Assembly: GCF_900120295.1 (NCBI RefSeq)
Contig: NZ_LT635470.1
Span: 434,001-498,000 of the forward strand
Direction: 5' to 3'
Length of the DNA stretch: 64,000 nt
From: Blautia sp. Marseille-P3201T
GTDB lineage: Bacteria > Bacillota > Clostridia > Lachnospirales > Lachnospiraceae
Below are positions 17,583 to 26,272 of the stretch, one piece after another. Under the pieces are notes generated by a model. The model had not been told where the DNA came from and did no database searches. It saw only the letters and a list, made by a program, of their open reading frames with translations. Numbering within the stretch: position 1 is the stretch's first letter; the number at the start of each line of letters is the position of its first letter. The position numbers and the translations under genes are program-made.

Positions 17583-17742
17583 AAGCTTTCTCCTCTCTGT
17601 CCGGGCATAAGAAGAACCTGTTGTAGCACAAGCTATGAAATAGCTGGAAACAATTTTGATGCAGCTATTGAGACAGAGAGGATTTTTTATAAAGCTTGTA
17701 ACCCCCTGGGGTGGATATAGGGGTATACAGTCCACCCGAAAA
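17583..17742 (+). ncRNA. Structured leader/attenuator candidate upstream of cooS
   Basis: The 229-base gap between cooC and cooS holds a perfect 11-bp long-range stem, TCCTCTCTGTC (17591-17601) with GACAGAGAGGA (17672-17682), directly followed by six T. The outer flanks AAGCTTT (17583) and AAAGCTT (17691) also pair. The 70-base interior has AGCTAT-GAA-ATAGCT (17631-17645) and a second AGCTAT at 17663 able to compete for the same partner. A second hairpin, GGGTGGA (17709) with TCCACCC (17731), competes with ACCCC-CT-GGGGT (17701-17712). This could be a plain terminator with a big loop or a ligand-sensing attenuator; it matches no riboswitch class I know. Confidence 0.55.
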
Positions 17743-17806
17743 TTGAAGAATGCCAACTTCAGGAAAAAATATTTGAAAAAGAGGCGACAATAAAAGGAGG
17801 ATATTC

Positions 17807-19699
17807 ATGAGTGAATTCAGATTAACAACAGTAGAAGAATTTGAAGCTGCTACTGCGAGACTTCTGGAAACAGGCGCTAAAGTAGGCGCTGATTCCTGGC
17901 AGGCTCGTGTAAAAAATCAGACACCACATTGTAAATTTGGAGAAGAAGGTATTTGCTGCCGTATCTGTACAATGGGACCATGCCGCATTACAAAGAAAGC
18001 ACCAAGAGGTATTTGCGGTTGTGACGTACATGGTATCGTAGGACGTAACTACCTGAAATTTACAGCAGGCGGAGCTTCCGCACATTCCGACCATGGTCGT
18101 GAAATCTGCCATACTCTGTATGAAACAGCGGCAGACGGATGCTATAAAGTAAAAGACCCTGAAAAATTAATCCGCATTGCAAAAGAATGGGGAATGGAAA
18201 CAGAAGGCAAAGACATTTATGAATTAGCACATGAAGTTGCGTTAGAAGGTTTAATGGAATACGGTAAACCATTCGGAACTCAGAGATTTTTAAAGAGAGC
18301 TCCTGAGTCACAGCAGAAATTGTGGGAAGAAAACGAATTAGCACCATATGCTATTGACAGAGAGGTTTCCCGTTCTCTTCACATGACTCATATGGGATGT
18401 TCTTCCAAACCGGAAGCTTTAGTAAAACAGGCTATCCGCTGCGGTCTTGGCGATGGATGGGGCGGTTCCATGATGGGAACTGAATTCTCTGATATCTTAT
18501 TTGGTACTCCAAAGCCAATCGAAACAGAAGCAAACTTAGGCGTTATGGTAGAAGAAAACGTAAACATCGTTGTACACGGTCATGACCCAAGTCTTTCTGA
18601 AATGATTTGTGAAGTTGCTGACAGCCCGGAAATGATTGCTTATGCAAAAGAACAGGGCGCAAAAGGCATTACAATTTCAGGTGTATGCTGTACATCTAAC
18701 GAAGTTGCAATGCGCCGTGGTATTCCAATGGCAGGTAACTTCTTACAGCAGGAAAACGTTGTATTAACAGGTGCTTGTGAAGCAATCGTTGTAGATGTAC
18801 AGTGTATCTTCCCGGCATTAGGACCTTTAAGCAAATGTTTCCATACAAAATTTATCACAACATCTCCAATCGCTCAGATGCCTGACTCTGAATTTGTTCG
18901 TTTTGATGCTCATACAGCACAGGAAAAAGCAACACAGATTGTAAAGATGGCGATTGAAAACTTTAAAAACAGAAAACCTGAATTAGTTCATATTCCACAG
19001 ATGAAACAGAAAGCAACAGTAGGTTATTCTACTGAAGCAATCGTGAAAGTTCTGGATGGTGTTACAAACTCTCAGGTTGATGAAACAGGAACAACAAAAC
19101 CATTATTACAGTGTATTACATCCGGTGTAATCCGCGGTGCTGTTGCTATGGTTGGATGTAACAATCCAAAAGTTCGTCCTGACGTTGCTCATATCGAATT
19201 AATGAAAAAATTAGTTGCAAACGATATCATTATCATTGCTTCCGGATGTTCTGCTCAGGCTGCTGCAAAAGCAGGTCTTATGGACAAGAGAGCAAAAGAT
19301 ATCTGTGGTGACGGTCTGAAGAGAGTTTGTGAATTGGCAGACATTCCTCCGGTACTTCACATGGGATCTTGTGTTGATATTTCCCGTATGCTGGTTCTGG
19401 CTGCAACACTTGCAAAAGACTCCGGACTTCGCATTTCACAGCTTCCGGTTGTTGGATGTGCTCCTGAATGGATGTCAGAAAAAGCTGTATCTATCGGTAA
19501 CTATGTAATCGGTTCCGGACTTGATACATATCTGGGTGTTGACCCTTATGCTTCAGGTTCCAGCGAAATGGTTGAAATCCTTACAAACGGTACAAGAGAA
19601 TGGTGTGAAGCAGCATTTACTGTTGAAAAAGACATCGACAAATTAGGTGATTTAATGATTGAAAGAATTGAAGAAAAGAGAGCTGCTCTTGGTATCTAA
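17807..19699 (+). CDS. cooS: Nickel carbon monoxide dehydrogenase catalytic subunit
   Basis: Interconverts CO2 and CO at a Ni-Fe-S C-cluster and feeds CO to AcsB. 630 residues, normal for CooS/AcsA. Cys motifs of the D and B clusters are C42, C50, C51, C54, C59 and C70 (HCKFGEEGICCRICTMGPCR). C-cluster segments include HGHDPSLSEM, GVCCTSNEVAMRRG, DVQCIFPAL, VGCNNPKV, ASGCSAQAAAKAGL and HMGSCVDISR. The start follows AAAGGAGG. A CooC gene on each side and acsB just downstream mark it as the CODH of the acetyl-CoA pathway (acsA role) and not an isolated CooS. Confidence 0.97.
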   Translation: MSEFRLTTVEEFEAATARLLETGAKVGADSWQARVKNQTPHCKFGEEGICCRICTMGPCRITKKAPRGICGCDVHGIVGRNYLKFTAGGASAHSDHGREICHTLYETAADGCYKVKDPEKLIRIAKEWGMETEGKDIYELAHEVALEGLMEYGKPFGTQRFLKRAPESQQKLWEENELAPYAIDREVSRSLHMTHMGCSSKPEALVKQAIRCGLGDGWGGSMMGTEFSDILFGTPKPIETEANLGVMVEENVNIVVHGHDPSLSEMICEVADSPEMIAYAKEQGAKGITISGVCCTSNEVAMRRGIPMAGNFLQQENVVLTGACEAIVVDVQCIFPALGPLSKCFHTKFITTSPIAQMPDSEFVRFDAHTAQEKATQIVKMAIENFKNRKPELVHIPQMKQKATVGYSTEAIVKVLDGVTNSQVDETGTTKPLLQCITSGVIRGAVAMVGCNNPKVRPDVAHIELMKKLVANDIIIIASGCSAQAAAKAGLMDKRAKDICGDGLKRVCELADIPPVLHMGSCVDISRMLVLAATLAKDSGLRISQLPVVGCAPEWMSEKAVSIGNYVIGSGLDTYLGVDPYASGSSEMVEILTNGTREWCEAAFTVEKDIDKLGDLMIERIEEKRAALGI

Positions 19700-19724
19700 T
19701 CTTTAAACAGGAAAGGTGAATGAC

Positions 19725-20492
19725 ATGAAAATTGCAGTTACAGGAAAAGGCGGCGTAGGAAAGACTACGTTTGCAGCGACCCTTGCACGTTTATATGCAG
19801 AAGAAGGAAAACATGTGCTGGCGGCAGATGTGGACCCTGATGCAAACTTGGGATTGGCCCTTGGTTTTGATGAGGAAACTCTGGACTCTATTATTCCCAT
19901 TACGAAAATGCGGAAGTTGATAGAAGAGAGAACAGGTTCAGGAGAGGATAATCAGTTTTATAAATTAAATCCTCAGGTAAGCGATATACCTGATACTTAT
20001 TCCAAAATGGTAAACGGCGTGAGACTGTTGGTTTTGGGTACTGTGGAAACCGGCGGAGGGGGCTGTGTCTGTCCTGAACATGTAATGCTCAGAAGGATTA
20101 TCAATAATCTGGTGCTTCATCGTGACGATGTGGTTATTCTGGATATGGAAGCTGGTTTAGAACATCTTGGCAGAGGAACAACAGAGTCTATGGATCAGTT
20201 TATTGTGGTAATCGAACCGGGTGCAAGAAGCGTTCAGACATATAAGAATGTAAAACGTCTTGCAGAAGACCTTGGTGTAAAACAGGTTCGTGTTGTTGCC
20301 AATAAGGTTCGAAATGCAGAAGACGAGGAATTTGTGCGAAGCAAAATTCCGGCAGAAGACCTTCTGGGCTTCATTCACTATAACACAGAAGTTATCGATG
20401 CTGACCGTCAGGGAAAATCACCCTTTGACTTCAGCAATACAGTAAAAGAAGAAATCGCAAAAATCAAGACCATAATCGACAAGGGATTATGA
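19725..20492 (+). CDS. acsF: CooC/AcsF-type nickel-insertion ATPase (second copy)
   Basis: Second MinD-like maturation ATPase, 255 residues from ATG 19725; a GTG at 19716 lies within the GGAAAGG site. Walker A is GKGGVGKTTFAA (7-18), the Ni-binding pair is C114-V-C116 (GGGCVCPEHVMLR), and LDMEAGLEHLGRG is the Walker B region. It lies 21 bases before acsB, the place of AcsF in other acetogens, so ACS activation is the likeliest job. The AcsF/CooC split by sequence alone is uncertain. Confidence 0.88.
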   Translation: MKIAVTGKGGVGKTTFAATLARLYAEEGKHVLAADVDPDANLGLALGFDEETLDSIIPITKMRKLIEERTGSGEDNQFYKLNPQVSDIPDTYSKMVNGVRLLVLGTVETGGGGCVCPEHVMLRRIINNLVLHRDDVVILDMEAGLEHLGRGTTESMDQFIVVIEPGARSVQTYKNVKRLAEDLGVKQVRVVANKVRNAEDEEFVRSKIPAEDLLGFIHYNTEVIDADRQGKSPFDFSNTVKEEIAKIKTIIDKGL

Positions 20493-20513
20493 GAATGTTA
20501 GGAGGAAAAGACA

Positions 20514-22640
20514 TTGACATTATTTGAAACAGTATTTAGTGGAAATGACGCTGTCTATGGTTTAACAGAAGGTGCAATTAACGCTGCCATTGAACAGCAC
20601 GGCGCTGACAAAGCAATCAGCTTCCCAAATACAGCATACAGCTTACCATGCTATTATGCTGTAACAGGTGTAAAGGTAAACACATTAGGGGAATTAAAAG
20701 AAGCATTAGGAGTTGTAAAAACTCTTATGACAAGAGAAATGAGAACACATGACATCTTTATGTCAGGTGTAGCCACAGCTCTTTGTGCAGAATTTATTGA
20801 AGTATTAAAATATATCGACGGTGCAACACCATACGAAGAACCATGCTACGGACATTTAGCAGATGCTGTTATCCGTGAACTGGGTGTTCCTCTTGTTACA
20901 GGAGATATCCCGGGTGTTGCTGTTATCTTAGGAAAAGCTCCTACAACAGAAGATGCAGTTGCATTAGTTAAGAGCTATCAGGCACAGGGTATTCTTGTTA
21001 CTTTAGTTGGTGATGTGATTGACCAGTTGACAGAAGCTGGCATGAAGACAGGTGCAAATGTACGTGTTATTCCATTAGGTAAAGACGTTACATCTGTAAT
21101 CCATGTTGTATCTGTTGCTTTAAGAGCTGCTTTAATCTTCGGTAACATTACACCGGGTGATGCAGGAAACTTAATGAAATATACAATGGAACGTGTTCCT
21201 GCATTTGTTAACGCATTTGCACCGTTAAATGATGTAATCGTTGCATGCGGAGCAGGCGCTATTGCTCTTGGTTTCCCTGTTATCACAAATCAGGAAGGTG
21301 TATCTGAAGTTCCTAAGAGCTTAATCGTACAGAAAGATGTAAGCAAATTCAATGCAACATCTCTGGAAGCTCGTGATATTAAGATTAAAATCACAAACAT
21401 TGATATTCCGGTTGCATTTGCATCTGCATTTGAAGGTGAAATCATCCGTCGTGGTGATATGCAGGTTGAATTCGATGGTTCTCGTGTAGACTGTGCAGAG
21501 CTTGTACAGACCGTAGATGCTTCTGAAATCGAAGATCATAAGATTACAGTAGTAGGTCCTGAAGCAGACGAAATGGAATTAGGAAGCAAAAACAACATTG
21601 CGTACGTTGTTAAAGTTGCAGGTAAAAACATGCAGCCCGATTTCGAGCCTGTTATCGAGCGTAAATTCCATAATTACATTAACTGTATCGAAGGTGTATA
21701 CCATACAGGACAGCGTGATATGCAGCGTATCCGTATCAGCAAGGACGCATTTAACGCAGGCTTCCGTATCAAACATATCGGTGAAGTATTATATGCTTCC
21801 GTTAAAAATGAATTTGACGCAGTTGTTGATAAGTGTGAAGTTGTTATTTACACAGATCCTGCTGAATGTACAAGAATTCGTCATGAAGTTGCTATCCCAA
21901 CATTTGACAAACGTGATGACCGTCTGAAATCTCTGACAGATGAGTCTGTTGATGTTTATTACAGCTGTATTCTTTGTCAGGCGTTCTCTCCATCTCACGT
22001 ATGTGTTGTTACACCGGAACGTCTGGGACTTTGCGGTGCGGTTTCATGGTTAGATGCAAAAGCTACACATGAACTTGATCCAAACGGACCTTGTCAGGTT
22101 ATTACAAAAGAAAGACCAATCGATGAAAGAATTGGTGAATACGAAGACGTAAATGAAGCTGTACAGAAATTCTCTCAGGGTGCTCTGCAGGATGTATCTC
22201 TGTACTCTATCATGGAAAAACCAATGACATCCTGTGGATGTTTCGAATGTATCTGCGGTATTGAACCATTCTCTAACGGTGTTGTTATTACAAACCGTGA
22301 ATACGCAGGTATGACACCACTTGGAATGACATTCCCAGAACTGGCTTCCATGACAGGTGGCGGTGTTCAGACACCTGGATTTATGGGACATGGTAAACAT
22401 TTCATTGGTTCTAAGAAATTCATGAAAGCAGAAGGCGGTATCGAACGTATCGTATGGATGCCAAAAGAATTAAAAGAAACTGTTGCTGAAAGAGTAAATC
22501 AGACAGCAAAAGAACTGTACGGAATTGACAACTTCATCGATATGGTTGGTGATGAAACAATCGCAACAGATCCTGAAGAATTAGTTGCATTCTTAACAGA
22601 GAAGAACCATCCGGCTCTTTCTATGGATCCGATGATGTAA
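20514..22640 (+). CDS. acsB: CO-methylating acetyl-CoA synthase
   Basis: Joins CO, the methyl group from the corrinoid protein and CoA. The start is TTG 20514, 8 bases after GGAGG; no ATG fits. 708 residues, as in the family. The A-cluster cysteines are C485, C488, C497, C507 (SCILCQAF, HVC, GLCG) and C574/C576 (SCGCFE). Their spacing of 3, 9, 10, 67 and 2 is the same as in the Moorella enzyme (506-597). The C-terminus GHPALTMDPIM-like reads HPALSMDPMM. It lacks an extra N-terminal CODH-docking extension beyond the usual form. Confidence 0.97.
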   Translation: MTLFETVFSGNDAVYGLTEGAINAAIEQHGADKAISFPNTAYSLPCYYAVTGVKVNTLGELKEALGVVKTLMTREMRTHDIFMSGVATALCAEFIEVLKYIDGATPYEEPCYGHLADAVIRELGVPLVTGDIPGVAVILGKAPTTEDAVALVKSYQAQGILVTLVGDVIDQLTEAGMKTGANVRVIPLGKDVTSVIHVVSVALRAALIFGNITPGDAGNLMKYTMERVPAFVNAFAPLNDVIVACGAGAIALGFPVITNQEGVSEVPKSLIVQKDVSKFNATSLEARDIKIKITNIDIPVAFASAFEGEIIRRGDMQVEFDGSRVDCAELVQTVDASEIEDHKITVVGPEADEMELGSKNNIAYVVKVAGKNMQPDFEPVIERKFHNYINCIEGVYHTGQRDMQRIRISKDAFNAGFRIKHIGEVLYASVKNEFDAVVDKCEVVIYTDPAECTRIRHEVAIPTFDKRDDRLKSLTDESVDVYYSCILCQAFSPSHVCVVTPERLGLCGAVSWLDAKATHELDPNGPCQVITKERPIDERIGEYEDVNEAVQKFSQGALQDVSLYSIMEKPMTSCGCFECICGIEPFSNGVVITNREYAGMTPLGMTFPELASMTGGGVQTPGFMGHGKHFIGSKKFMKAEGGIERIVWMPKELKETVAERVNQTAKELYGIDNFIDMVGDETIATDPEELVAFLTEKNHPALSMDPMM

Positions 22641-22645
22641 AAAGA

Positions 22646-22712
22646 AGGTGGAGTTTTCTCCACTTATGCGAAATGGGAGACACTTTCCGAAAATGCGGGA
22701 AGTCTCCCGTTT
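22646..22712 (+). terminator. Two hairpins after acsB, probable terminator
   Basis: GTGGAG-TTTT-CTCCAC (22648-22663) is followed by AAATGGGAGAC (22671-22681) paired with GTCTCCCGTTT (22702-22712, one G-U pair). The T tract is weak. It separates acsB from the acsD promoter. Confidence 0.6.
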
Positions 22713-22796
22713 CATACTTTTGCGGAAAGTTGACGGAAAAAGTCGAGTATTAAAGCTTTTTTCTGGAAAGTTTTTCATGAAACTGCATGGGGAAAC

Positions 22797-22826
22797 TTGT
22801 CAATATAGTCCGTAATGTAGTATAAT
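22797..22826 (+). promoter_or_regulatory. Promoter of acsD-acsC
   Basis: TTGTCA (22797-22802), an 18-base spacer and TATAAT (22821-22826), about 70 bases before the acsD start. It makes acsDC a separate transcript from acsB. Confidence 0.75.
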
Positions 22827-22896
22827 ACAGAGTGGTAAATGCTGATTGCCATAAAGTGTTTGCCGGTTATAAAAAATATGAAGGAGGCTAACTGAA

Positions 22897-23835
22897 ATGC
22901 CGTTTAATCAGAAACCACAGAAATTCAATGCAAACATTAACACAGTTGAAATTGGCTGCGGGGACAAAGCAATCAAATTAGGAGGAGAAAATACTTTTCC
23001 TTTCTATACTTTTGACGCACCCATGGAAAATGCACCAAAAGTAGGTGTGGAAATTTCAGATATGGGTATTGCAAATATTCCGGGTATCCAGAATTATTAT
23101 GCAGGTGCAACAACTATGGCTGAAATCGCTAAAAAAGCTGAAGCTGTAGAAGGTGCTGATTTCGTTTGCTTACGTTTGGAAGGCGGAGATCCAAATGGAG
23201 CTGACAAATCCGTAGACGAATTAATCGCTATTGTAAAAGAAGTTGGAGATGCTGTTACTTGCCCATTAGTTGTAGAAGGATGTAAAAACGTTGAAAAAGA
23301 CGCTGAATTACTTCCTAAAGTAGCTGAAGTTTTACAGGGTAAAAACGCATTAGTTCTTTCAGCAAGAGAAGAAAACTACAAAGCTGTCGGTGCAGCAGCA
23401 GGTCTTGCTTACAACCAGAAAGTTGGAGCTGAGTCTGCAGTAGATATCAACCTTGCAAAACAGTTAAACGTTGTAATGACACAGTTAGGTGTGAAAGCAC
23501 AGGATATTGTTATGAATGTTGGTTCAGCAGCAGTAGGATACGGTTTTGAATATGTAGTTTCTACTATGGACCGTATTAAAGGTGCTGCATTATCTCAGAA
23601 CGATAATATGTTACAGATGCCAATCATCACAACAGTTGCTGATGAATCCTGGAGCGTAAAAGAAGCTATGGCTTCTGAAGAAGATATGCCAGAATGGGGT
23701 TCTCTTGAAGAAAGAGGTATCAGCATGGAAGTGCAGACAGCAGCTGCTGTTTTAGCATCTGGTTCTGACGCTGTTATTCTGAAACATCCTCAGTCCGTTG
23801 CAACTATTTCAAAAATGATTAAAGAATTAATGTAA
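22897..23835 (+). CDS. acsD: Corrinoid iron-sulfur protein, small subunit
   Basis: TIM-barrel small subunit of the methyl carrier CoFeSP that moves the methyl group from AcsE to AcsB. 312 residues, normal length. FNANINTVEIGCG, FTFDAPMENAPKVGVE-like FYTFDAPMENAPK, DFVCLRLEGGDPNG and LVVEGCKNVEKDAELL are family features. GGAGG precedes the ATG. acsC follows after 25 bases, giving the 1:1 heterodimer from one message. In Moorella nomenclature AcsD is the small and AcsC the large subunit. Confidence 0.95.
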   Translation: MPFNQKPQKFNANINTVEIGCGDKAIKLGGENTFPFYTFDAPMENAPKVGVEISDMGIANIPGIQNYYAGATTMAEIAKKAEAVEGADFVCLRLEGGDPNGADKSVDELIAIVKEVGDAVTCPLVVEGCKNVEKDAELLPKVAEVLQGKNALVLSAREENYKAVGAAAGLAYNQKVGAESAVDINLAKQLNVVMTQLGVKAQDIVMNVGSAAVGYGFEYVVSTMDRIKGAALSQNDNMLQMPIITTVADESWSVKEAMASEEDMPEWGSLEERGISMEVQTAAAVLASGSDAVILKHPQSVATISKMIKELM

Positions 23836-23860
23836 TCGTAAAACAGGAGGATTAAAACAA

Positions 23861-25207
23861 ATGGGATTAACAGGTATTCAAATCTTTAAAATGACACCAA
23901 AGAAAAACTGTAAAGAGTGCGGTTGCCCTACATGTATGGCTTTCGCTATGAAAGTTGCACAGGGTGCTTTGGAAATTTCCAAATGTCCGCATATGTCTGA
24001 TGAAGCTTTAGCTGAATTATCTGAAGCTACAGCTCCACCAATGAAAACAATCAAAGTCGGTGCGGGCGACAATGAATATACATTAGGTGGCGAAACTGTT
24101 TTATTCAGACATGAAAAAACATTCGTAAGCAAAACAAGATATGCAGTATCTCTTTGCACATGCATGGATGACGCAGCAGTAGACGCAAAACTTGCTGAAC
24201 TTCAGAAAGTTGATTACGAACGTATCGGTGAAAGAATGTACGTTGAAGTGATTTATGTAAACTATGAAGAAGGTTCAGATAAAGACCGTTATGTAGAAAT
24301 GGTTAAGAAAGCAGCTGCAACAGGAAGAACTCTGGTTCTTGGATGTACAGATGTTGAAGTTGCAAAAGCAGCATTAGAAGTTTGCAAAGATGGTAAACCA
24401 GTATTAAATGGTGCAACAGCAGCAAACTACGAAGCAATGAACGAAGTTGCAAAAGCAGCAGGCGTTGTTTTAGGTGTTGCAGGTGCTGATTTAAATGAAA
24501 TTTACGATACAGTTGCTGCATTAGAAAAAGCAGGAAACAAAAACCTGGTTATCGATGCAACAGGTGCATCTGTAAAAGAAGCTTATGGAAATGCTGTTCA
24601 AATTCGTCGTGCAGCATTAAAAGATCAGGATAGAACATTTGGATATCCTACAATCGTAAACCTGGCAAAAATCGCTCATGGCGATAGAAACTTACAGCAG
24701 GCTCTGGCTTCCTTATTCACAGTTAAATACGGTTCTATCGTAGTTATGGAAACTCTGGATTATGCAGAAGCATTACCACTGTTCGGTTTAAGACAGAACG
24801 TATTTACAGATCCACAGAAGCCAATGAAAGTAGAACCGGGCGTATATCCGTTAAATGGCGCTGATGAAAACTCTATCTGCCTGACAACCGTAGACTTTGC
24901 TCTTACATACTTTGTTGTATCCGGTGAATTAGAGCGTTCCGGTGTTCCATGTAACCTGATTATCTCCGATGCAGGCGGACTTTCCGTATTAACTGCATGG
25001 GCTGCCGGTAAATTATCTTCTACATCTGTTGCTAAATACATTCAGGAAAATGTAGAAGGTAAAGTAAAATCCAGAAAACTGGTTATTCCGGGAAAAGTAG
25101 CTGTATTAAAAGGTGATATCGAAGCAAAACTTCCAGGATGGGAAATCATTGTTGGACCAACGGAAGCAGTACAGTTAGTAAAATTCCTGAAGGATTTAAC
25201 TGCTTAA
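23861..25207 (+). CDS. acsC: Corrinoid iron-sulfur protein, large subunit
   Basis: Carries the [4Fe-4S] cluster and binds the corrinoid cofactor. 448 residues. The N-terminal cluster motif is C17-x2-C20-x4-C25-x16-C42 (NCKECGCPTCMAFA...KCP). A TIM barrel fills the middle. The C-terminal corrinoid-binding domain (about 320-448) includes ISDAGGLSVLTAWAAGKLS. It is directly linked to acsD and ends at a strong UUCG-loop terminator. Its corrinoid is what the cobalamin genes further downstream can supply. Confidence 0.95.
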   Translation: MGLTGIQIFKMTPKKNCKECGCPTCMAFAMKVAQGALEISKCPHMSDEALAELSEATAPPMKTIKVGAGDNEYTLGGETVLFRHEKTFVSKTRYAVSLCTCMDDAAVDAKLAELQKVDYERIGERMYVEVIYVNYEEGSDKDRYVEMVKKAAATGRTLVLGCTDVEVAKAALEVCKDGKPVLNGATAANYEAMNEVAKAAGVVLGVAGADLNEIYDTVAALEKAGNKNLVIDATGASVKEAYGNAVQIRRAALKDQDRTFGYPTIVNLAKIAHGDRNLQQALASLFTVKYGSIVVMETLDYAEALPLFGLRQNVFTDPQKPMKVEPGVYPLNGADENSICLTTVDFALTYFVVSGELERSGVPCNLIISDAGGLSVLTAWAAGKLSSTSVAKYIQENVEGKVKSRKLVIPGKVAVLKGDIEAKLPGWEIIVGPTEAVQLVKFLKDLTA

Positions 25208-25242
25208 TGTTTGTAAAACAGTAATGGCAGGCTGTTTTTAGG

Positions 25243-25286
25243 GAAGCGGTCCGCTTCGGCGGACCAAAGCTTCTCAAATCTTTTTT
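25243..25286 (+). terminator. Strong terminator after acsC with UUCG tetraloop
   Basis: GGTCCGC-TTCG-GCGGACC (25248-25265) inside an outer GAAGC/GCTTC stem, then AAATC and six T. The C(UUCG)G loop is unusually stable. Confidence 0.92.
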
Positions 25287-25396
25287 CATTTCTGTAAATT
25301 TCCCCATTCTTACATTGAAGCGAATGGAGAATTATAGAATAAATAGATTGAAAATAATAATTTTAAAATTATATATAAAGTAAAAGGAGAAGTATT

Positions 25397-26182
25397 ATGG
25401 CTAAATTTGTTACAATTGGTGAAAGAATTCACTGTATTTCCCCAGTAATCCGTAAAGCTATGGCTGAACGTGATCCAGAACCAATTTTAAAACGTGCGAA
25501 AGAACAGTTAGACGCAGGTGCAACATACCTGGACGTTAACATCGGACCTGCTGAAAATGACGGTGAAGATTTAATGAAATGGGCTGTTCAGTTATTACAG
25601 TCTAATTTCGACAATGTACCTTTAGCATTAGATACAGCAAATAAAAAAGCAATCGAAGCTGGTATTTCTGTATACAACAGAAGCAAAGGTAAACCAATCG
25701 TTAACTCTGCAGATGCAGGCGGAAGAATTGAAAACATCGACTTAGCAGCAGCAAACGATGCAATCGTTATCGCTCTTTGTTCAGCAGAAGGTATTGCAGC
25801 AGACAATGATGAACGTATGATGCACTGCCAGAACATGCTGGAAAGAGGTATGATGCTTGGTATGGAACCAACAGATTTATGGTTCGACCCATTATTCCTT
25901 GTTGTTAAAGGTATGCAGGACAAACAGATGGAAGTATTAGAAGCAATCAAAATGTTCAGCGAAATGGGATTAAACTCAACAGGTGGTCTGTCTAATAACT
26001 CCAACGGTATGCCAAAACATATCCGTCCAATTATGGACTCCGCTTTAGTTGCTATGTGTATGATGCAGGGATTGACATCTGCAATCGTAAACCCATGTGA
26101 CTTAAGACTTATGGAAACAATTAAATCTTGTGATGTATTCAAAAACAATACATTATATGCAGATTCTTATCTGGAACTGTAA
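25397..26182 (+). CDS. acsE: Methyl-THF:corrinoid iron-sulfur protein methyltransferase
   Basis: Moves the methyl group from methyl-THF to Co(I) of AcsCD. 261 residues, a pterin-binding TIM barrel as in dihydropteroate synthase. FVTIGERIHCISPVIRKA, ATYLDVNIGPAENDGEDLM, VPLALDTANKKAIEAG and STGGLSNNSNGMP (pterin-binding Asn) are intact. AAAGGAG precedes the ATG. It is separated from acsC by a terminator and 110 bases of AT-rich DNA in which I find only a weak promoter candidate. Confidence 0.95.
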   Translation: MAKFVTIGERIHCISPVIRKAMAERDPEPILKRAKEQLDAGATYLDVNIGPAENDGEDLMKWAVQLLQSNFDNVPLALDTANKKAIEAGISVYNRSKGKPIVNSADAGGRIENIDLAAANDAIVIALCSAEGIAADNDERMMHCQNMLERGMMLGMEPTDLWFDPLFLVVKGMQDKQMEVLEAIKMFSEMGLNSTGGLSNNSNGMPKHIRPIMDSALVAMCMMQGLTSAIVNPCDLRLMETIKSCDVFKNNTLYADSYLEL

Positions 26183-26210
26183 GAAAAATACTTATTGAAT
26201 AAGATAAAAA

Positions 26211-26245
26211 TACAGGCTGTTGCAAGTTACTTGCAACAGCCTGTA
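26211..26245. repeat. Perfect 16-bp inverted repeat between acsE and acsV
   Basis: TACAGGCTGTTGCAAG (26211-26226), loop TTA, then its exact complement (26230-26245). There is no T tract on the plus strand; five A before it would form one on the minus strand. It may be an RNA-stabilising or processing hairpin, or a partial terminator. Confidence 0.75.
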
Positions 26246-26272
26246 TAAAAAGCAGAGAAAGGCAGAATTCGT

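Noticed and set aside
25588-26148. 186-residue minus-strand open frame
   Set aside because: Fully antisense to acsE, no start signal, no recognisable motif.
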